From CAVVEQ01 sp963802095 (GTDB taxonomy: Bacteria > Chloroflexota > Anaerolineae > Anaerolineales > Anaerolineaceae): a DNA stretch of 64,000 bases. Shown in pieces: positions 26,793 through 35,648 of the stretch. A program made the position numbers and the translations under genes. The stretch lies in assembly GCA_963802095.1 (NCBI GenBank), contig CAWDHI010000002.1, positions 62,001-126,000 of the forward strand, given 5' to 3'. Within the stretch, counting starts at the first letter, position 1. Each line of letters begins with the position of its first letter. The notes under the pieces are model-generated. The model was not told the DNA's origin and did not search any database. It saw nothing but the letters and a program-made list of their open reading frames with translations.

Positions 26793-28118
26793 ATGCGCAA
26801 TTACCCGAGTGTTGGAATCCAGGTTCCGGATATCCTCCTGCCCAAACCCGGCACCGACCTTTCCAGGTGGGCAGTGATAGCCTGCGACCAGTTTTCATCC
26901 GAACCGGAGTACTGGACGCAGGTCAAGGAGTATATCTCCAATTCTCCAACCACTTTTGAATTGATCCTCCCTGAAGTCATGTTGGGAACCGAAGAAGAGG
27001 TATCGCGGATGCGTTCAACCCAGCAAGCCATGCAGCAATATCTGGACCGGGGGATTTTCCAAAAGTTGGAGGGGTTGATCCTTGTGGAGCGGCAGTCCTT
27101 GGGGAAAACCCGGCATGGCGTCATGATGTCTCTCGACCTAGAAAAATATGATTTCAATAAAAGCTCTAGAACCCTCATCCGTGCCACAGAGGGAACGATC
27201 GTTGACCGCCTTCCACCAAGGATACGGATCCGTGAAGGCGCGCCCCTCGAACTGCCCCACATTTTGGTACTGATCGATGATCCCGCTTTTTCAGCCATCG
27301 AACCTCTCTTTGAGAACAGAAGGGACTTACCGTGTCTATATGATTTTGACCTGATGCTTGGGAGCGGGCATTTAAAAGGGTACCACGTGGATCGCCCGGA
27401 ATTGGAGGAAATGTTCATCCGCAGCCTGGAAAAACTTGCCGAACCGGTTGCATTCTATGCAAGGTACCGTCTCCAGAAAATGGAACCGGTATTATTGTTC
27501 GCCATGGGTGATGGAAACCATTCTTTCGCTACCGCCAAGGCCATCTGGGAAAGCATGAAGGGCACGGTTCCACCCGACCACCCGGCCCGGTACTCTCTGG
27601 TTGAGGTGGTTAATATTCACGATCAGGGACTTGAATTTGAACCCATCCATCGGGTGCTCTTCAATGTCAAAACCAGCCTTGAAAAAGGGTTAAGCGATCG
27701 ATTCGGTGATGGTGTGCACATTCAACCCTGCCATTCCGCGGAACTGGCTCAACAGCAGATCCTGGATGCGCCAGCGCAAGTTCAGAAGGTCGGCTGTGTG
27801 GAATCCTCCGGCTGGAAGGTCATCACCTTCTCAAATCCGACGTCAAACCTTGCCGTTGGCACTCTGCAATCCTTCCTCGATGAATGGCAAGCGGCGGGAG
27901 GATTTGAGAAGATCGATTACGTTCACGGCTCAGAAGCAGTCACCCGTCTTGGGCAAGCCCCAGGCAACGCCGGATTTTTCCTTCCCCCAATGCGTAAAAC
28001 TGAACTATTCAAAACGGTCATTCTGGATGGTGCCCTGCCGCGAAAAACTTTCTCCATGGGGGAAGCCAAAGAGAAACGATTTTATTTGGAATGCCGGAAA
28101 ATCGTTGCTGAAAAATGA
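26793..28118 (+). CDS. DUF1015 family protein
   Basis: A 441-residue soluble protein. It opens with VGIQVPDILLPKPG and WAVIACDQFSSEPEYWTQV, and has the conserved MGDGNHSFATAKAIWES, which match the DUF1015 family of uncharacterised conserved proteins. Some genomes place this family near serine or glycerate metabolism, but no such neighbours are seen here. A Shine-Dalgarno (GGGAGTGA) precedes the ATG. The stop overlaps the start of the M23 lipoprotein gene (ATGA), so the two are co-translated, which does not obviously explain its function. Confidence 0.88.
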   Translation: MRNYPSVGIQVPDILLPKPGTDLSRWAVIACDQFSSEPEYWTQVKEYISNSPTTFELILPEVMLGTEEEVSRMRSTQQAMQQYLDRGIFQKLEGLILVERQSLGKTRHGVMMSLDLEKYDFNKSSRTLIRATEGTIVDRLPPRIRIREGAPLELPHILVLIDDPAFSAIEPLFENRRDLPCLYDFDLMLGSGHLKGYHVDRPELEEMFIRSLEKLAEPVAFYARYRLQKMEPVLLFAMGDGNHSFATAKAIWESMKGTVPPDHPARYSLVEVVNIHDQGLEFEPIHRVLFNVKTSLEKGLSDRFGDGVHIQPCHSAELAQQQILDAPAQVQKVGCVESSGWKVITFSNPTSNLAVGTLQSFLDEWQAAGGFEKIDYVHGSEAVTRLGQAPGNAGFFLPPMRKTELFKTVILDGALPRKTFSMGEAKEKRFYLECRKIVAEK

Positions 28119-28945
28119 AACCTCTAGCCATAATAATTTTTGCTGTATTTTTCATAGCTGGATGTGCATCCATTCAGCCATCCCCTACCGCCACTGCCAC
28201 ACCAATCCCCACACAATCGCCAACCCAGACTCCCACAGCTACTGCCACTCCCCTTCCAACACTCACTCCCACGCCAGTATTTGCGCTTTGCTCTCCCATT
28301 GAAGGATTTCAGCTCTCTGACCTGCAAATGTTCATCACCCAGCCCTTTATCCCCCCCACCCCGCGGTTGGATAACGGCCACCATGGACTGGATATCGCCT
28401 TTTTTTCCGAAGGCAGCCGGCCGCAGATCCTCGGGCTGCCCATCCAATCCATCCTGCCAGGCAGGGTGGCTGCGATTCTGAATAACAACGGACCTTACGG
28501 GAACATGATCATGGTTGAAACCCCTTTGGAAAACATCCCGCTTTCCTTTCAGGATGTGGTTCCCTTTCCCACCGTGGCCCCTACCGTCACCAGCGATGCC
28601 CGTTTGCTCTGTCCCCCCGAAGGAGAATTACCAACCTACACTACCACCGGAAAACGCTCTGTATATATCCTTTACGCTCATATGATCGAACCACCTTCCT
28701 TTGAAGTTGGCGATCTCGTTGGCGAATGCCAGGTGCTTGGGAATGTCGGTAATACTGGTTGGTCCTCCAACCCGCATCTGCACATTGAAACCCGGGTTGG
28801 CCCGGCGGACGCGGTTTTCGGGGAGATCGTTCACAGGGTACCAGCCACGTTGGAACAGGCACATAATTATTGCGTTTGGCGGATCAGCAACCTTTTTGAA
28901 TTGATGGATCCTGCCAGAGTACTTTTCGAAGTGCCCCAGGATTAA
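28115..28945 (+). CDS. M23-type peptidase-like lipoprotein
   Basis: A 276-residue exported protein. Residues 1-17 are a lipoprotein signal ending in the lipobox FIAGC. A Thr/Pro-rich linker follows (SPTATATPIPTQSPTQTPTA) and then an M23/LytM domain. Metal ligands are recognisable as HHGLDI for the first His/Asp and HLHIE for the HxH motif, with YAHM providing the catalytic His. The domain has an insertion of about 60 residues (LSFQDVVPFPTVAP). It probably cuts or binds peptidoglycan-like cross-links, or is a non-enzymatic activator. It is the first of three envelope proteins in a row. Confidence 0.85.
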   Translation: MKPLAIIIFAVFFIAGCASIQPSPTATATPIPTQSPTQTPTATATPLPTLTPTPVFALCSPIEGFQLSDLQMFITQPFIPPTPRLDNGHHGLDIAFFSEGSRPQILGLPIQSILPGRVAAILNNNGPYGNMIMVETPLENIPLSFQDVVPFPTVAPTVTSDARLLCPPEGELPTYTTTGKRSVYILYAHMIEPPSFEVGDLVGECQVLGNVGNTGWSSNPHLHIETRVGPADAVFGEIVHRVPATLEQAHNYCVWRISNLFELMDPARVLFEVPQD

Positions 28946-29046
28946 TCTCCTCATGCTTTCAGAGCAGCAGGCTGTCGTCTTCATCAGTTTATGCGATTAT
29001 TACCTATGATGGGCTTGATTCTTGCACAGTCATTTCTGATTAAGCC

Positions 29047-30909
29047 ATGAATCTTCAGAAATGGATCACGCAACAAAACCTTGGGATTGCCTTGATCGTA
29101 TTGATCGGGATGAATGCGATCCTTGCAGTGTACCTGGTTGTAAAAGCCGCACGGTCTCCAGTTCCCATTTCCATGGCGACGGAATCGCCGCCGCTAATTG
29201 AAGAAAATATTCGCACTTCGCCCACGGCGGTGGGGGAAACACCCACGCCAATTTCGATCTCAGGACAGGGTTTGGCTCAGGTTGGTGCTGTCGTTCTTTC
29301 GATGAGCGACGGCGAGAGTTTCCACCTCTTCGCTTTTCATCCTCAATTTCTTCCCTTCACCCGTTTAACAAACGGTTCCTGGGATGATATCAATCCGGTG
29401 ATCAGCCCGGATGGTAAACGCCTGGCGTTCACATCTCGTGCGAGTGGTTATTGGGATATTCACCTTCTAGATCTGGCCACCGGTCAGATTTCACAGATAA
29501 CCAATTCAGCGGATTACGAAGGTTCGCCCACCTGGTCCTCGGATGGTCAGTGGTTGGCATATGAAAGCCCGCGGGAAGGCAATTTGGAAATATTCCTGCT
29601 TTCCCTGGCAGACCCGGACCAGGAACCGATCCAGCTTACCCAGGGGGAGGGGATGAACTATTCCCCATCATGGTCTCCAGGGGGGAGAGAAATTGTGTTC
29701 ATTTCCACCCGCACCGGGGAACCGGAAGTCTGGCTCGCCAAACTGGACCAGGTGGAAGACCGTTATACCAATTTGAGTCGCAATTCCGAAACCGATGAAA
29801 GCCACCCGGTCTGGTCGTCGGATGGAAACAAGGTTGCCTGGGTATCCAACGATGGGAACCAGGATGTAATTGTGATTTGGGATGCCCTCGACCGTGAATC
29901 ATCCCCCCGGGAGCACGTGCCGGGAAGCTGGCCAGCTTGGGATCCTGCAAATCAAAATATTGTCACCACTGTATCAAGCCCCAACCATACAGACCTGGCA
30001 ATATTCAGCATCCGTGATAACCGCCTGGTTACTCCGCAAGCCAACCTTCCTGGATCGATCGCGGGTATTACCTGGATCCCTGGCTCGCAGGCTGTGAATC
30101 TTCCCCGCTACATGACAGCTGCCAACATGGCACCCACCCCGATTCTTTATGAACAGAAACCCACCCAGGCTCCCGGTCCTGGTGGAAGGAAAGGGGTTCT
30201 CCCGCTCAAGAATGTGGATGCCCCTTACGGATTTCTCCAAGACCTGGCGATTGAAAGTTATGAAAGCCTTCGTAAAACGATAGGGGTTAAAACAGGATGG
30301 GATTTTTTGGCTCAATTGGAAAACGCATATCTTCCTTTAACTGAACCCCCCGAACCGGGTGGGGCTGAAAACTGGCTTTTTACCGGTAGAGCATTCGCTG
30401 TGAACACGCTTCCAATTCAGGCCGGTTGGATGACGATCGCGAGGGAAGACTTCAATGGTCTGCCTTATTGGAGGGTGTATTTAAAAGCGTTGAAGCAGGA
30501 TGGTACCCAGGGTTTACCCATCACACAGATGGTCTGGGATTTTACCCCTCGCTTCCAGGGTGATCCGGTTTCGTACGAAAAGGGTGGTAAGGAAATTGAT
30601 CCCCCTCCCGGTTGGTGGGTGGATTTCACTGATCTCTCCCGTCGTTTCGGCTGGGACCGGTTACCGGGAATGTCGAACTGGCGAACATATTACCGGGGAA
30701 CACGTTTTAATCAATTCATTTACTCCGGTATGGAAGATTGGCAGGCAGCGATGGAAGAACTTTACCCGCCTGAGGCAATTGCAACTTATACACCAATCCC
30801 AACCATCACCCTAACCCCAACGCGAACACCTTGGAAAGCACCGACGCGGACGGCAACGCGCACCCGCACTCCAACCCGGACTCCCACCCCATCACCCACT
30901 TTTAACTAA
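29047..30909 (+). CDS. Membrane-anchored PD40/TolB-like beta-propeller protein
   Basis: A 620-residue protein with one N-terminal helix (about 13-33, LGIALIVLIGMNAILAVYLVV), so probably anchored with the rest outside. Residues 90-340 contain WD40-like PD40 repeats: VISPDGKRLAFTSRASGYWD, WSSDGQWLAYESPREG, WSPGGREIVFISTRTGEPE, WSSDGNKVAWVSNDGNQD. A second domain of about 220 residues follows (VDAPYGFLQDLAIESYESLR ... GWWVDFTDLSRRFGWDRL), which I do not recognise, and a Thr/Pro/Arg-rich tail ends the protein. The propeller suggests binding of a protein or glycan. It precedes the second M23 gene by six bases. Confidence 0.85.
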   Translation: MNLQKWITQQNLGIALIVLIGMNAILAVYLVVKAARSPVPISMATESPPLIEENIRTSPTAVGETPTPISISGQGLAQVGAVVLSMSDGESFHLFAFHPQFLPFTRLTNGSWDDINPVISPDGKRLAFTSRASGYWDIHLLDLATGQISQITNSADYEGSPTWSSDGQWLAYESPREGNLEIFLLSLADPDQEPIQLTQGEGMNYSPSWSPGGREIVFISTRTGEPEVWLAKLDQVEDRYTNLSRNSETDESHPVWSSDGNKVAWVSNDGNQDVIVIWDALDRESSPREHVPGSWPAWDPANQNIVTTVSSPNHTDLAIFSIRDNRLVTPQANLPGSIAGITWIPGSQAVNLPRYMTAANMAPTPILYEQKPTQAPGPGGRKGVLPLKNVDAPYGFLQDLAIESYESLRKTIGVKTGWDFLAQLENAYLPLTEPPEPGGAENWLFTGRAFAVNTLPIQAGWMTIAREDFNGLPYWRVYLKALKQDGTQGLPITQMVWDFTPRFQGDPVSYEKGGKEIDPPPGWWVDFTDLSRRFGWDRLPGMSNWRTYYRGTRFNQFIYSGMEDWQAAMEELYPPEAIATYTPIPTITLTPTRTPWKAPTRTATRTRTPTRTPTPSPTFN

Positions 30910-30914
30910 ATAAC

Positions 30915-32036
30915 ATGATTTCACGTGCAACTAACTCCGTCATGGTTTTTCTCGCAATTTTCCTAATGGCCGGTTGCGCGATTATTCCGCAGCGATCCCG
31001 GTCAGGTGGCTTTACTGAGGGAGAAAATGATCAGTTATTGAAGTCTCCAGTTTCATCATCAACCCCGCGGGTTTTACCAACATTGATCCCGACCAGATCC
31101 TCTGACATGGGATCAAGCATAAACGAAGAGCCCCTGGCAATCGATTTTCCAACACCGGCCCAGGAACCGATCACAGACTGGCGTTCACCTCTATATCAGA
31201 TCCCCTGGTCCCTCGGCCCGTTGGACCACTTCTATTTCACCCGACCGATCCAAGCGGATCAGATCAACTGGCCTCTCCCGGATTATCGGTATGGGTATGA
31301 GTTTCCTGATTCCAGCCAGGTGCACACCGGCGTGGATATCGCCGCTCCCTACGGAACCCCGATTCGGGCTGCCGCTTCGGGAACGGTTACCTTTGCCGGT
31401 TACGGGCTGATGAGTTCTTCAGCCAATAAAAAAGATCCTTACGGCCTGGCTGTAACCATCCGCCACGATTTTGGCTGGGGCGGGAGAAGGTTAACGACGG
31501 TGTATGCACATATGTCTGAAGTCTCCGTCCGGCCGGGAATGTACGTCAACCAGGGAGATGTGGTGGGTTACATTGGTCAAACCGGGAATACTACCGGTCC
31601 TCATCTTCATTTTGAGATTCGCCTCGAAAAAACGGATTTTTTTGCCTCACGCAATCCTGAGATCTGGCTTGTTCCTCCTGAGGGTAATGGCGTGCTGATC
31701 GCCAGGGTTATGAACTCAAACGGTTCTCTAGTCGATAAGCAGATCATGGCGGTTACCAACCGGAAGGGTCACACCTTGGATGTATATACCTATGCGTCCC
31801 AGGGAGTAAATTCCGATGATAATTTCCGGGAGAATCTGGTCCTCAGTGACCTTCCAGCCGGGGATTACCGTATTTACATCAAGTACCAGGATGAGCCTTA
31901 TAACTTTTGGTTCACCATACACCCTGGTGCAGTAACCTACCTGACCTTCCGCGGAACGTTGGGATTCAAAGTCGAAAGCCCTCCCACACCGGATCCAGCG
32001 CAATGGCTCGTCACACCTGCTCCTGACAACCCTTGA
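30915..32036 (+). CDS. M23 family metallopeptidase lipoprotein
   Basis: A 373-residue protein. A signal peptide ends in the lipobox LMAGC (residues 17-21). The M23 domain spans about residues 135-255: HTGVDIAAPYGTPIRAAASG carries the first ligands, YAHMSEVSV the catalytic His and TGPHLHFEI the HxH. All expected metal and catalytic residues are present, unlike many degenerate relatives. A C-terminal domain of about 100 residues (ARVMNSNGSLVDKQIMAVTN ... FTIHPGAVTYLTF) looks like a carboxypeptidase-regulatory or prealbumin-like beta-sandwich. It is likely an envelope endopeptidase. Confidence 0.9.
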   Translation: MISRATNSVMVFLAIFLMAGCAIIPQRSRSGGFTEGENDQLLKSPVSSSTPRVLPTLIPTRSSDMGSSINEEPLAIDFPTPAQEPITDWRSPLYQIPWSLGPLDHFYFTRPIQADQINWPLPDYRYGYEFPDSSQVHTGVDIAAPYGTPIRAAASGTVTFAGYGLMSSSANKKDPYGLAVTIRHDFGWGGRRLTTVYAHMSEVSVRPGMYVNQGDVVGYIGQTGNTTGPHLHFEIRLEKTDFFASRNPEIWLVPPEGNGVLIARVMNSNGSLVDKQIMAVTNRKGHTLDVYTYASQGVNSDDNFRENLVLSDLPAGDYRIYIKYQDEPYNFWFTIHPGAVTYLTFRGTLGFKVESPPTPDPAQWLVTPAPDNP

Positions 32037-32041
32037 CAGTA

Positions 32042-32103
32042 ATTCCCTCCTCCATGAAAATTATCAGTTGATCTCTCATTGAGAGCAAATTGGAGGAAGG
32101 AAT
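32042..32103 (+). promoter_or_regulatory. Structured leader sequestering the NBR1-Ig lipoprotein ribosome-binding site
   Basis: The left arm ATTCCCTCCTCCA (32042-32054) pairs with TGGAGGAAGGAAT (32091-32103), 12 of 13 positions, and the right arm is the Shine-Dalgarno of the gene starting at 32107. A small CTCTC/GAGAG hairpin lies in the loop. Such pairing would limit translation initiation. It could also be a weak terminator for the previous gene, but no T-run follows. Confidence 0.5.
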
Positions 32104-32106
32104 AAC

Positions 32107-32817
32107 ATGTTTCACAATAATTTTAAATTGGCGGGCATTATTCTTGTGCTTTCAGGATGGATACTCTCTGCCTGCAGTTCAGGCACTCCACCAACGCCAA
32201 CCACGGACCCGAACCTGATCATCACCCAGGTGGCTCAGACAATCGAAGCAAACCTGGCGCTCACCGCTTCAGCCCAGCCGACGCAGACCTTTACCCCGGA
32301 ACCATCCCAGACGCCTACGCTCACGACAACACCGGCGATCACTGCGTTTCCAGCTGGAACGCTAGGCAATCCCACGCTTTCATTCCCCACGGTTCCCGGT
32401 GGAGGCACAGGGATAAGTCCGGATGCCATGGCATTTTCTGCTGATGTGACCATTCCTGATAACACCCAGATTTCACCATCGGCAGAGTTCACCAAAACCT
32501 GGCGGATGAAGAATACCGGCACTACAACCTGGAACTCAAATTATCAATTGGTTTACTGGGATGGCGTCCCCATAACGGAAATTGAAAAAGTTCTACCAGT
32601 CAAGCAGGTAAAACTCAGCGGAGAGGTTAAACCAGGTGCTGAAGGGGAGGTAAGCGTTAAGATGGTGGCACCCTCCAAGAATGGGACATATAAGATCTGG
32701 TGGCGCTTGCTCAACCCGCAAGGGAGTGCTTTTGGTGATTCTCTTTATGTATTGATCGTGGTGAATGATGGCACGATCACACTGGTACCATCGGTGACGC
32801 CTACGCCAACACCTTAA
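32107..32817 (+). CDS. Lipoprotein with NBR1-Ig-like domain
   Basis: A 236-residue exported protein. The signal peptide ends with lipobox LSACS (about residues 20-24). A Thr/Pro-rich linker of about 80 residues is followed by an Ig-like domain from about residue 118: FSADVTIPDNTQISPSAEFT, KTWRMKNTGTTTW, YQLVYWDG, VKMVAPSKNGTYKIWWRL. These match the FW/NBR1 domain known from bacterial surface proteins as well as from autophagy receptors. A role in ligand or cell-wall binding outside the cell is likely but unproven. It is the last of the envelope proteins in this run. Confidence 0.88.
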   Translation: MFHNNFKLAGIILVLSGWILSACSSGTPPTPTTDPNLIITQVAQTIEANLALTASAQPTQTFTPEPSQTPTLTTTPAITAFPAGTLGNPTLSFPTVPGGGTGISPDAMAFSADVTIPDNTQISPSAEFTKTWRMKNTGTTTWNSNYQLVYWDGVPITEIEKVLPVKQVKLSGEVKPGAEGEVSVKMVAPSKNGTYKIWWRLLNPQGSAFGDSLYVLIVVNDGTITLVPSVTPTPTP

Positions 32818-32822
32818 GGACA

Positions 32823-33857
32823 ATGATTCAAGACGAATTGAAAGAGGCATTGAAAACCGAGGCTGCTCGCCTCGGTTTTGAAATTTTCGGCGTGACCACT
32901 CCAGAGCCGCCCGGGAACTTTAATAAATTTCAGGCATGGCTGGGGAACGGTTTTCATGCCGGAATGGGTTACCTGGAAAGAAAGGATACCCTTCAGAAAC
33001 GCGCTGATCCTCAATTATTGATGCCTGGCTGCAAATCCGTGATCTGCCTTGGGTACCCATATCCTTTGATTCGACCCGACCCGGATGATGCATTCAAGAT
33101 CGCGTCTTATGCCCGGTTGGAGGATTACCACCAGTTATTTCCCGGATTGCTCGCCAAACTACAAACAATAATTGCCGAAGCTTCCGATGACACTGCCCAA
33201 AGCAGGGTTTTTTCAGACAGCGCGCCAATTTTGGAAAGAGAATTAGCCAGCCGCGCTGGCCTGGGCTGGATCGGTAAGAACTCCTGCCTGATTCACCCCG
33301 CTGCAGGTTCCGCTTTTTTACTCGCCGAGATATTCACCTCACTTGAGCTGCGTGCGGACGAGCCTTTCAACGAAGACCGTTGCGGAACCTGTACGAAGTG
33401 CATTGAAGCGTGTCCGGCGAAATGTATCCTCCCTGACAGGGTTATCGATGCAGGGCGGTGCATCTCTTACTTGACCATCGAAAATATCGGTATGATTCCC
33501 GAGGAATACCGGGAGGTTATCGGTAATTGGATTTTTGGATGTGATATCTGCCAGCAGGTTTGTCCTTGGAGTTCTGAAAAATCAAGTCCCTCTATTGTTG
33601 GTGAATCTCTTTCTCAGGCGGTCGATTTCCACCTATTTATCAAAATACTTGATATGGATGATTTAGATTTCCGACGATGTTTTAAAAGTAGCCCTTTGCT
33701 TCGTAGCGGAAGGTTGGGATTGATCCGGAATTTTCTTATCGCAATGGGAAATTCAGGCAACAGTTCCTATATCCCTCTTCTAAGGGATAGGATCTCTTAC
33801 TTCGAAAATCCTGTCCTTCGTGAATACGCACAATGGGTAATGAACAAAATCAGGTGA
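32823..33857 (+). CDS. queG: Epoxyqueuosine reductase QueG
   Basis: A 344-residue protein. The N-terminal half is the cobalamin-binding region of QueG (CLGYPYPLIR, SDSAPILERELASRAGLGWI, IGKNSCLIHPAAGS). Two ferredoxin motifs follow: CGTCTKCIEACPAKC and CDICQQVCPW, each continuing with the family's conserved context. A short C-terminal HEAT-like segment is present. It reduces epoxyqueuosine to queuosine in tRNA. It starts five bases after the lipoprotein gene's stop. No other queuosine gene is in the window. Confidence 0.95.
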   Translation: MIQDELKEALKTEAARLGFEIFGVTTPEPPGNFNKFQAWLGNGFHAGMGYLERKDTLQKRADPQLLMPGCKSVICLGYPYPLIRPDPDDAFKIASYARLEDYHQLFPGLLAKLQTIIAEASDDTAQSRVFSDSAPILERELASRAGLGWIGKNSCLIHPAAGSAFLLAEIFTSLELRADEPFNEDRCGTCTKCIEACPAKCILPDRVIDAGRCISYLTIENIGMIPEEYREVIGNWIFGCDICQQVCPWSSEKSSPSIVGESLSQAVDFHLFIKILDMDDLDFRRCFKSSPLLRSGRLGLIRNFLIAMGNSGNSSYIPLLRDRISYFENPVLREYAQWVMNKIR

Positions 33858-33880
33858 CCAACAGCATAGAGGTTATTTAT

Positions 33881-33909
33881 AAAAAGAACCTCCCAAAACC
33901 GGGAGGTTC
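33881..33909 (-). terminator. Terminator after the LysM gene
   Basis: A perfect 9-bp stem GAACCTCCC / GGGAGGTTC with a six-base loop is followed on the minus strand by TTTTT. The convergent queG may also end here. Confidence 0.85.
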
Positions 33910-33917
33910 ATCAATTC

Positions 33918-34640
33918 CTATTGCGTTGGGGTGGTCGAGGGTAGTTGCGTTCCCATCGGGGTGCTGGTTGCACCTCTAGTGGGGGTTGGGGTGACAATGT
34001 TCACCGCCACCGTGATCACATCCCCTACCAGGATGCGGTCTGGATCCTTTAATTTTGTAACATTCAACCTGATGATATCTTCTCGGGTAGAGTTGAATTT
34101 GGATGCGATGATCGCCAGCGTATCCCCGGACTGGATTGTATATTGGATCCGGGTTCCACGGGGAAGATCAGAAGGTATCGAGGTTGGCGTGGGCAGGGAT
34201 TGCCCGGGTGCGGGGATAAGGATCTTGACACCTGGTTGAAGCGGGCAGGTTCCGGCAGGGAAATTATTGATCGCAATGATTGTTACCACGTCGGTATTAA
34301 ATCTGCTCGCAAGGTCCCAGCACGTATCACCGGATTTTATTTCGTATTCGAATGGGCCGGAGGGAGTGGTAGTGGCTGTCGGTTCCGGGGTATCCGTGGG
34401 AAGTGGCGTGTTGCTTGGCGTTGGGCTGGGAACAGTCGCTGACGCTGTAGGCGTATTCGTGGAAGTGGGGGTTTTCGTCGCAAATAATGAAGGGGCATTC
34501 GGTCCTGCAAACCACGTGATCAGAATGATGATCCCTGAAACAACCAGCACTACTGCCAGACCGCCGATCAGGAAAGGTAGCATCCTCTGCCGTTTATTGA
34601 AACTATCCATCACGGATTGAGGTGAGGGTTCGTTACTCAT
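33918..34640 (-). CDS. Membrane-anchored protein with two LysM domains
   Basis: A 240-residue protein. After a short cytoplasmic N-terminus, residues 20-44 form a helix (MLPFLIGGLAVVLVVSGIII). A Thr/Pro-rich linker precedes two LysM domains: YEIKSGDTCWDLASRFNT (near residue 98) and YTIQSGDTLAIIASKFNS (near 165), each with the usual second half (INNFPAGTCPLQPGVKILIP and LVGDVITV). LysM binds N-acetylglucosamine-containing glycans such as peptidoglycan. No catalytic domain is attached. It is transcribed away from the STAS gene and has its own terminator. Confidence 0.92.
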   Translation of the reverse strand: MSNEPSPQSVMDSFNKRQRMLPFLIGGLAVVLVVSGIIILITWFAGPNAPSLFATKTPTSTNTPTASATVPSPTPSNTPLPTDTPEPTATTTPSGPFEYEIKSGDTCWDLASRFNTDVVTIIAINNFPAGTCPLQPGVKILIPAPGQSLPTPTSIPSDLPRGTRIQYTIQSGDTLAIIASKFNSTREDIIRLNVTKLKDPDRILVGDVITVAVNIVTPTPTRGATSTPMGTQLPSTTPTQ

Positions 34641-34704
34641 ATTTTTCCTTTTCTTCCCGGAGAATTGCGCCGGGAATATTTTTATTCTACCTGAAAAACC
34701 ATGG

Positions 34705-34734
34705 TTGTTGCCATAGACTCATATTTTATATAAT
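34705..34734 (+). promoter_or_regulatory. Candidate sigma-70 promoter for the STAS/RsbW pair
   Basis: TTGTTG at 34705-34710, an 18-base spacer, and TATAAT at 34729-34734. A second TATAAT is at 34758-34763 without a clear -35. Either would drive the STAS gene, which has a strong GAGGAGGT ribosome-binding site. Confidence 0.55.
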
Positions 34735-34796
34735 TAATATCACTATTATCAAGGTGATATAATCTATCGCAATAATTTCCTGCGCGAGGAGGTACC

Positions 34797-35132
34797 ATGG
34801 AAGTTCTCATAACCCATTATAAACGTTGCGATGTGCTGACGATCATCGGTCGGGTGGATAGCTATACCGCTCCCCAGTTCCAGGAAGAAACCCGGAAAAT
34901 TACCGATGCTGGCAAATATAAGTTGGTTTTTGATCTAAGTAAGATGGAATTTTTATCATCCGCAGGATTAAGGGTGTTGATCGTCACGCAAAAGGAATGC
35001 AAACGCTATAACCGTGGTGAAGTTCTGCTTGCGGATGTCCCGCCGAAAATCTATTCCTCGCTTGAACTGGCAGGGTTCACCGAATTATTCCAGATCCACA
35101 AATCAGTGGTTGACGCGGTCGCCACTTTTTAG
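34797..35132 (+). CDS. STAS-domain anti-sigma factor antagonist
   Basis: A 111-residue single STAS domain. KLVFDLSKMEFLSSAGLRVL is the conserved strand-loop-helix, and the Ser in the DxSxxxxxSSAG context is the usual phosphorylation site by the partner kinase. Such proteins bind and are inactivated by an RsbW/SpoIIAB-type kinase. The partner gene follows directly after five bases. No sigma factor is adjacent, so the output target may be elsewhere. Confidence 0.93.
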   Translation: MEVLITHYKRCDVLTIIGRVDSYTAPQFQEETRKITDAGKYKLVFDLSKMEFLSSAGLRVLIVTQKECKRYNRGEVLLADVPPKIYSSLELAGFTELFQIHKSVVDAVATF

Positions 35133-35136
35133 GATC

Positions 35137-35589
35137 ATGACTGTTTCAACTTATAATTTTCCTGGCCGGTATTCTAGCCTTTCGAAAATTGCAGAGATCG
35201 TTAAGGAGAAATCCTCCGAAGCTGGTTTGCAGGAAGAATCCATTTATTCCGTAGAATGTGCCGTTGACGAAGCTTGTTCCAATATTATTGAACACGCTTA
35301 CCAGGGGGAAGATAATGGAGAAATTTTGGTCGAGCTTGAAGTATTTAAGGAAGGGATCAAAATCCGCTTGATCGATCATGGAATTCCATTTAAACCGGAA
35401 AAAATCGGCAGCCCGGATTTAAATGCCCCCCTTTCAAAGAGGAAACCCTCAGGACTGGGGCTCTTCATGATGCGAAAATGTATGGATGAAGTCAGTTTTG
35501 ATTTCTCCCCCGGGAAGAACACACTTACGATGATCAAATATCGGGATACTCCTTGCTGCACCGACCTGAATTCTAACCAGGAATCCTAA
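35137..35589 (+). CDS. Anti-sigma regulatory factor, RsbW-like serine kinase
   Basis: A 150-residue HATPase_c_2 protein. The start at 35137 is four bases after the stop of the STAS gene. The N-box is AVDEACSNIIEHAYQG, the G1 box is LIDHGIPFKP and the G2 box GLGLFMMRKCMDEVSF, so the ATP-binding site looks intact. It most likely phosphorylates the preceding STAS protein and binds an unlinked sigma factor or other partner. A short polar tail ends in TDLNSNQES. Confidence 0.92.
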   Translation: MTVSTYNFPGRYSSLSKIAEIVKEKSSEAGLQEESIYSVECAVDEACSNIIEHAYQGEDNGEILVELEVFKEGIKIRLIDHGIPFKPEKIGSPDLNAPLSKRKPSGLGLFMMRKCMDEVSFDFSPGKNTLTMIKYRDTPCCTDLNSNQES

Positions 35590-35648
35590 CCGAAAATCGA
35601 GTCCGAATACAAGAAAAAATTAGCCTGCACCTTCAGGTATTTTTGCGA

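Noticed and set aside
28180..28300. Low-complexity Thr/Pro-coding DNA, first suspected as a repeat element
   Set aside because: It is a linker in a lipoprotein; similar linkers occur in several exported proteins here and need no separate element.
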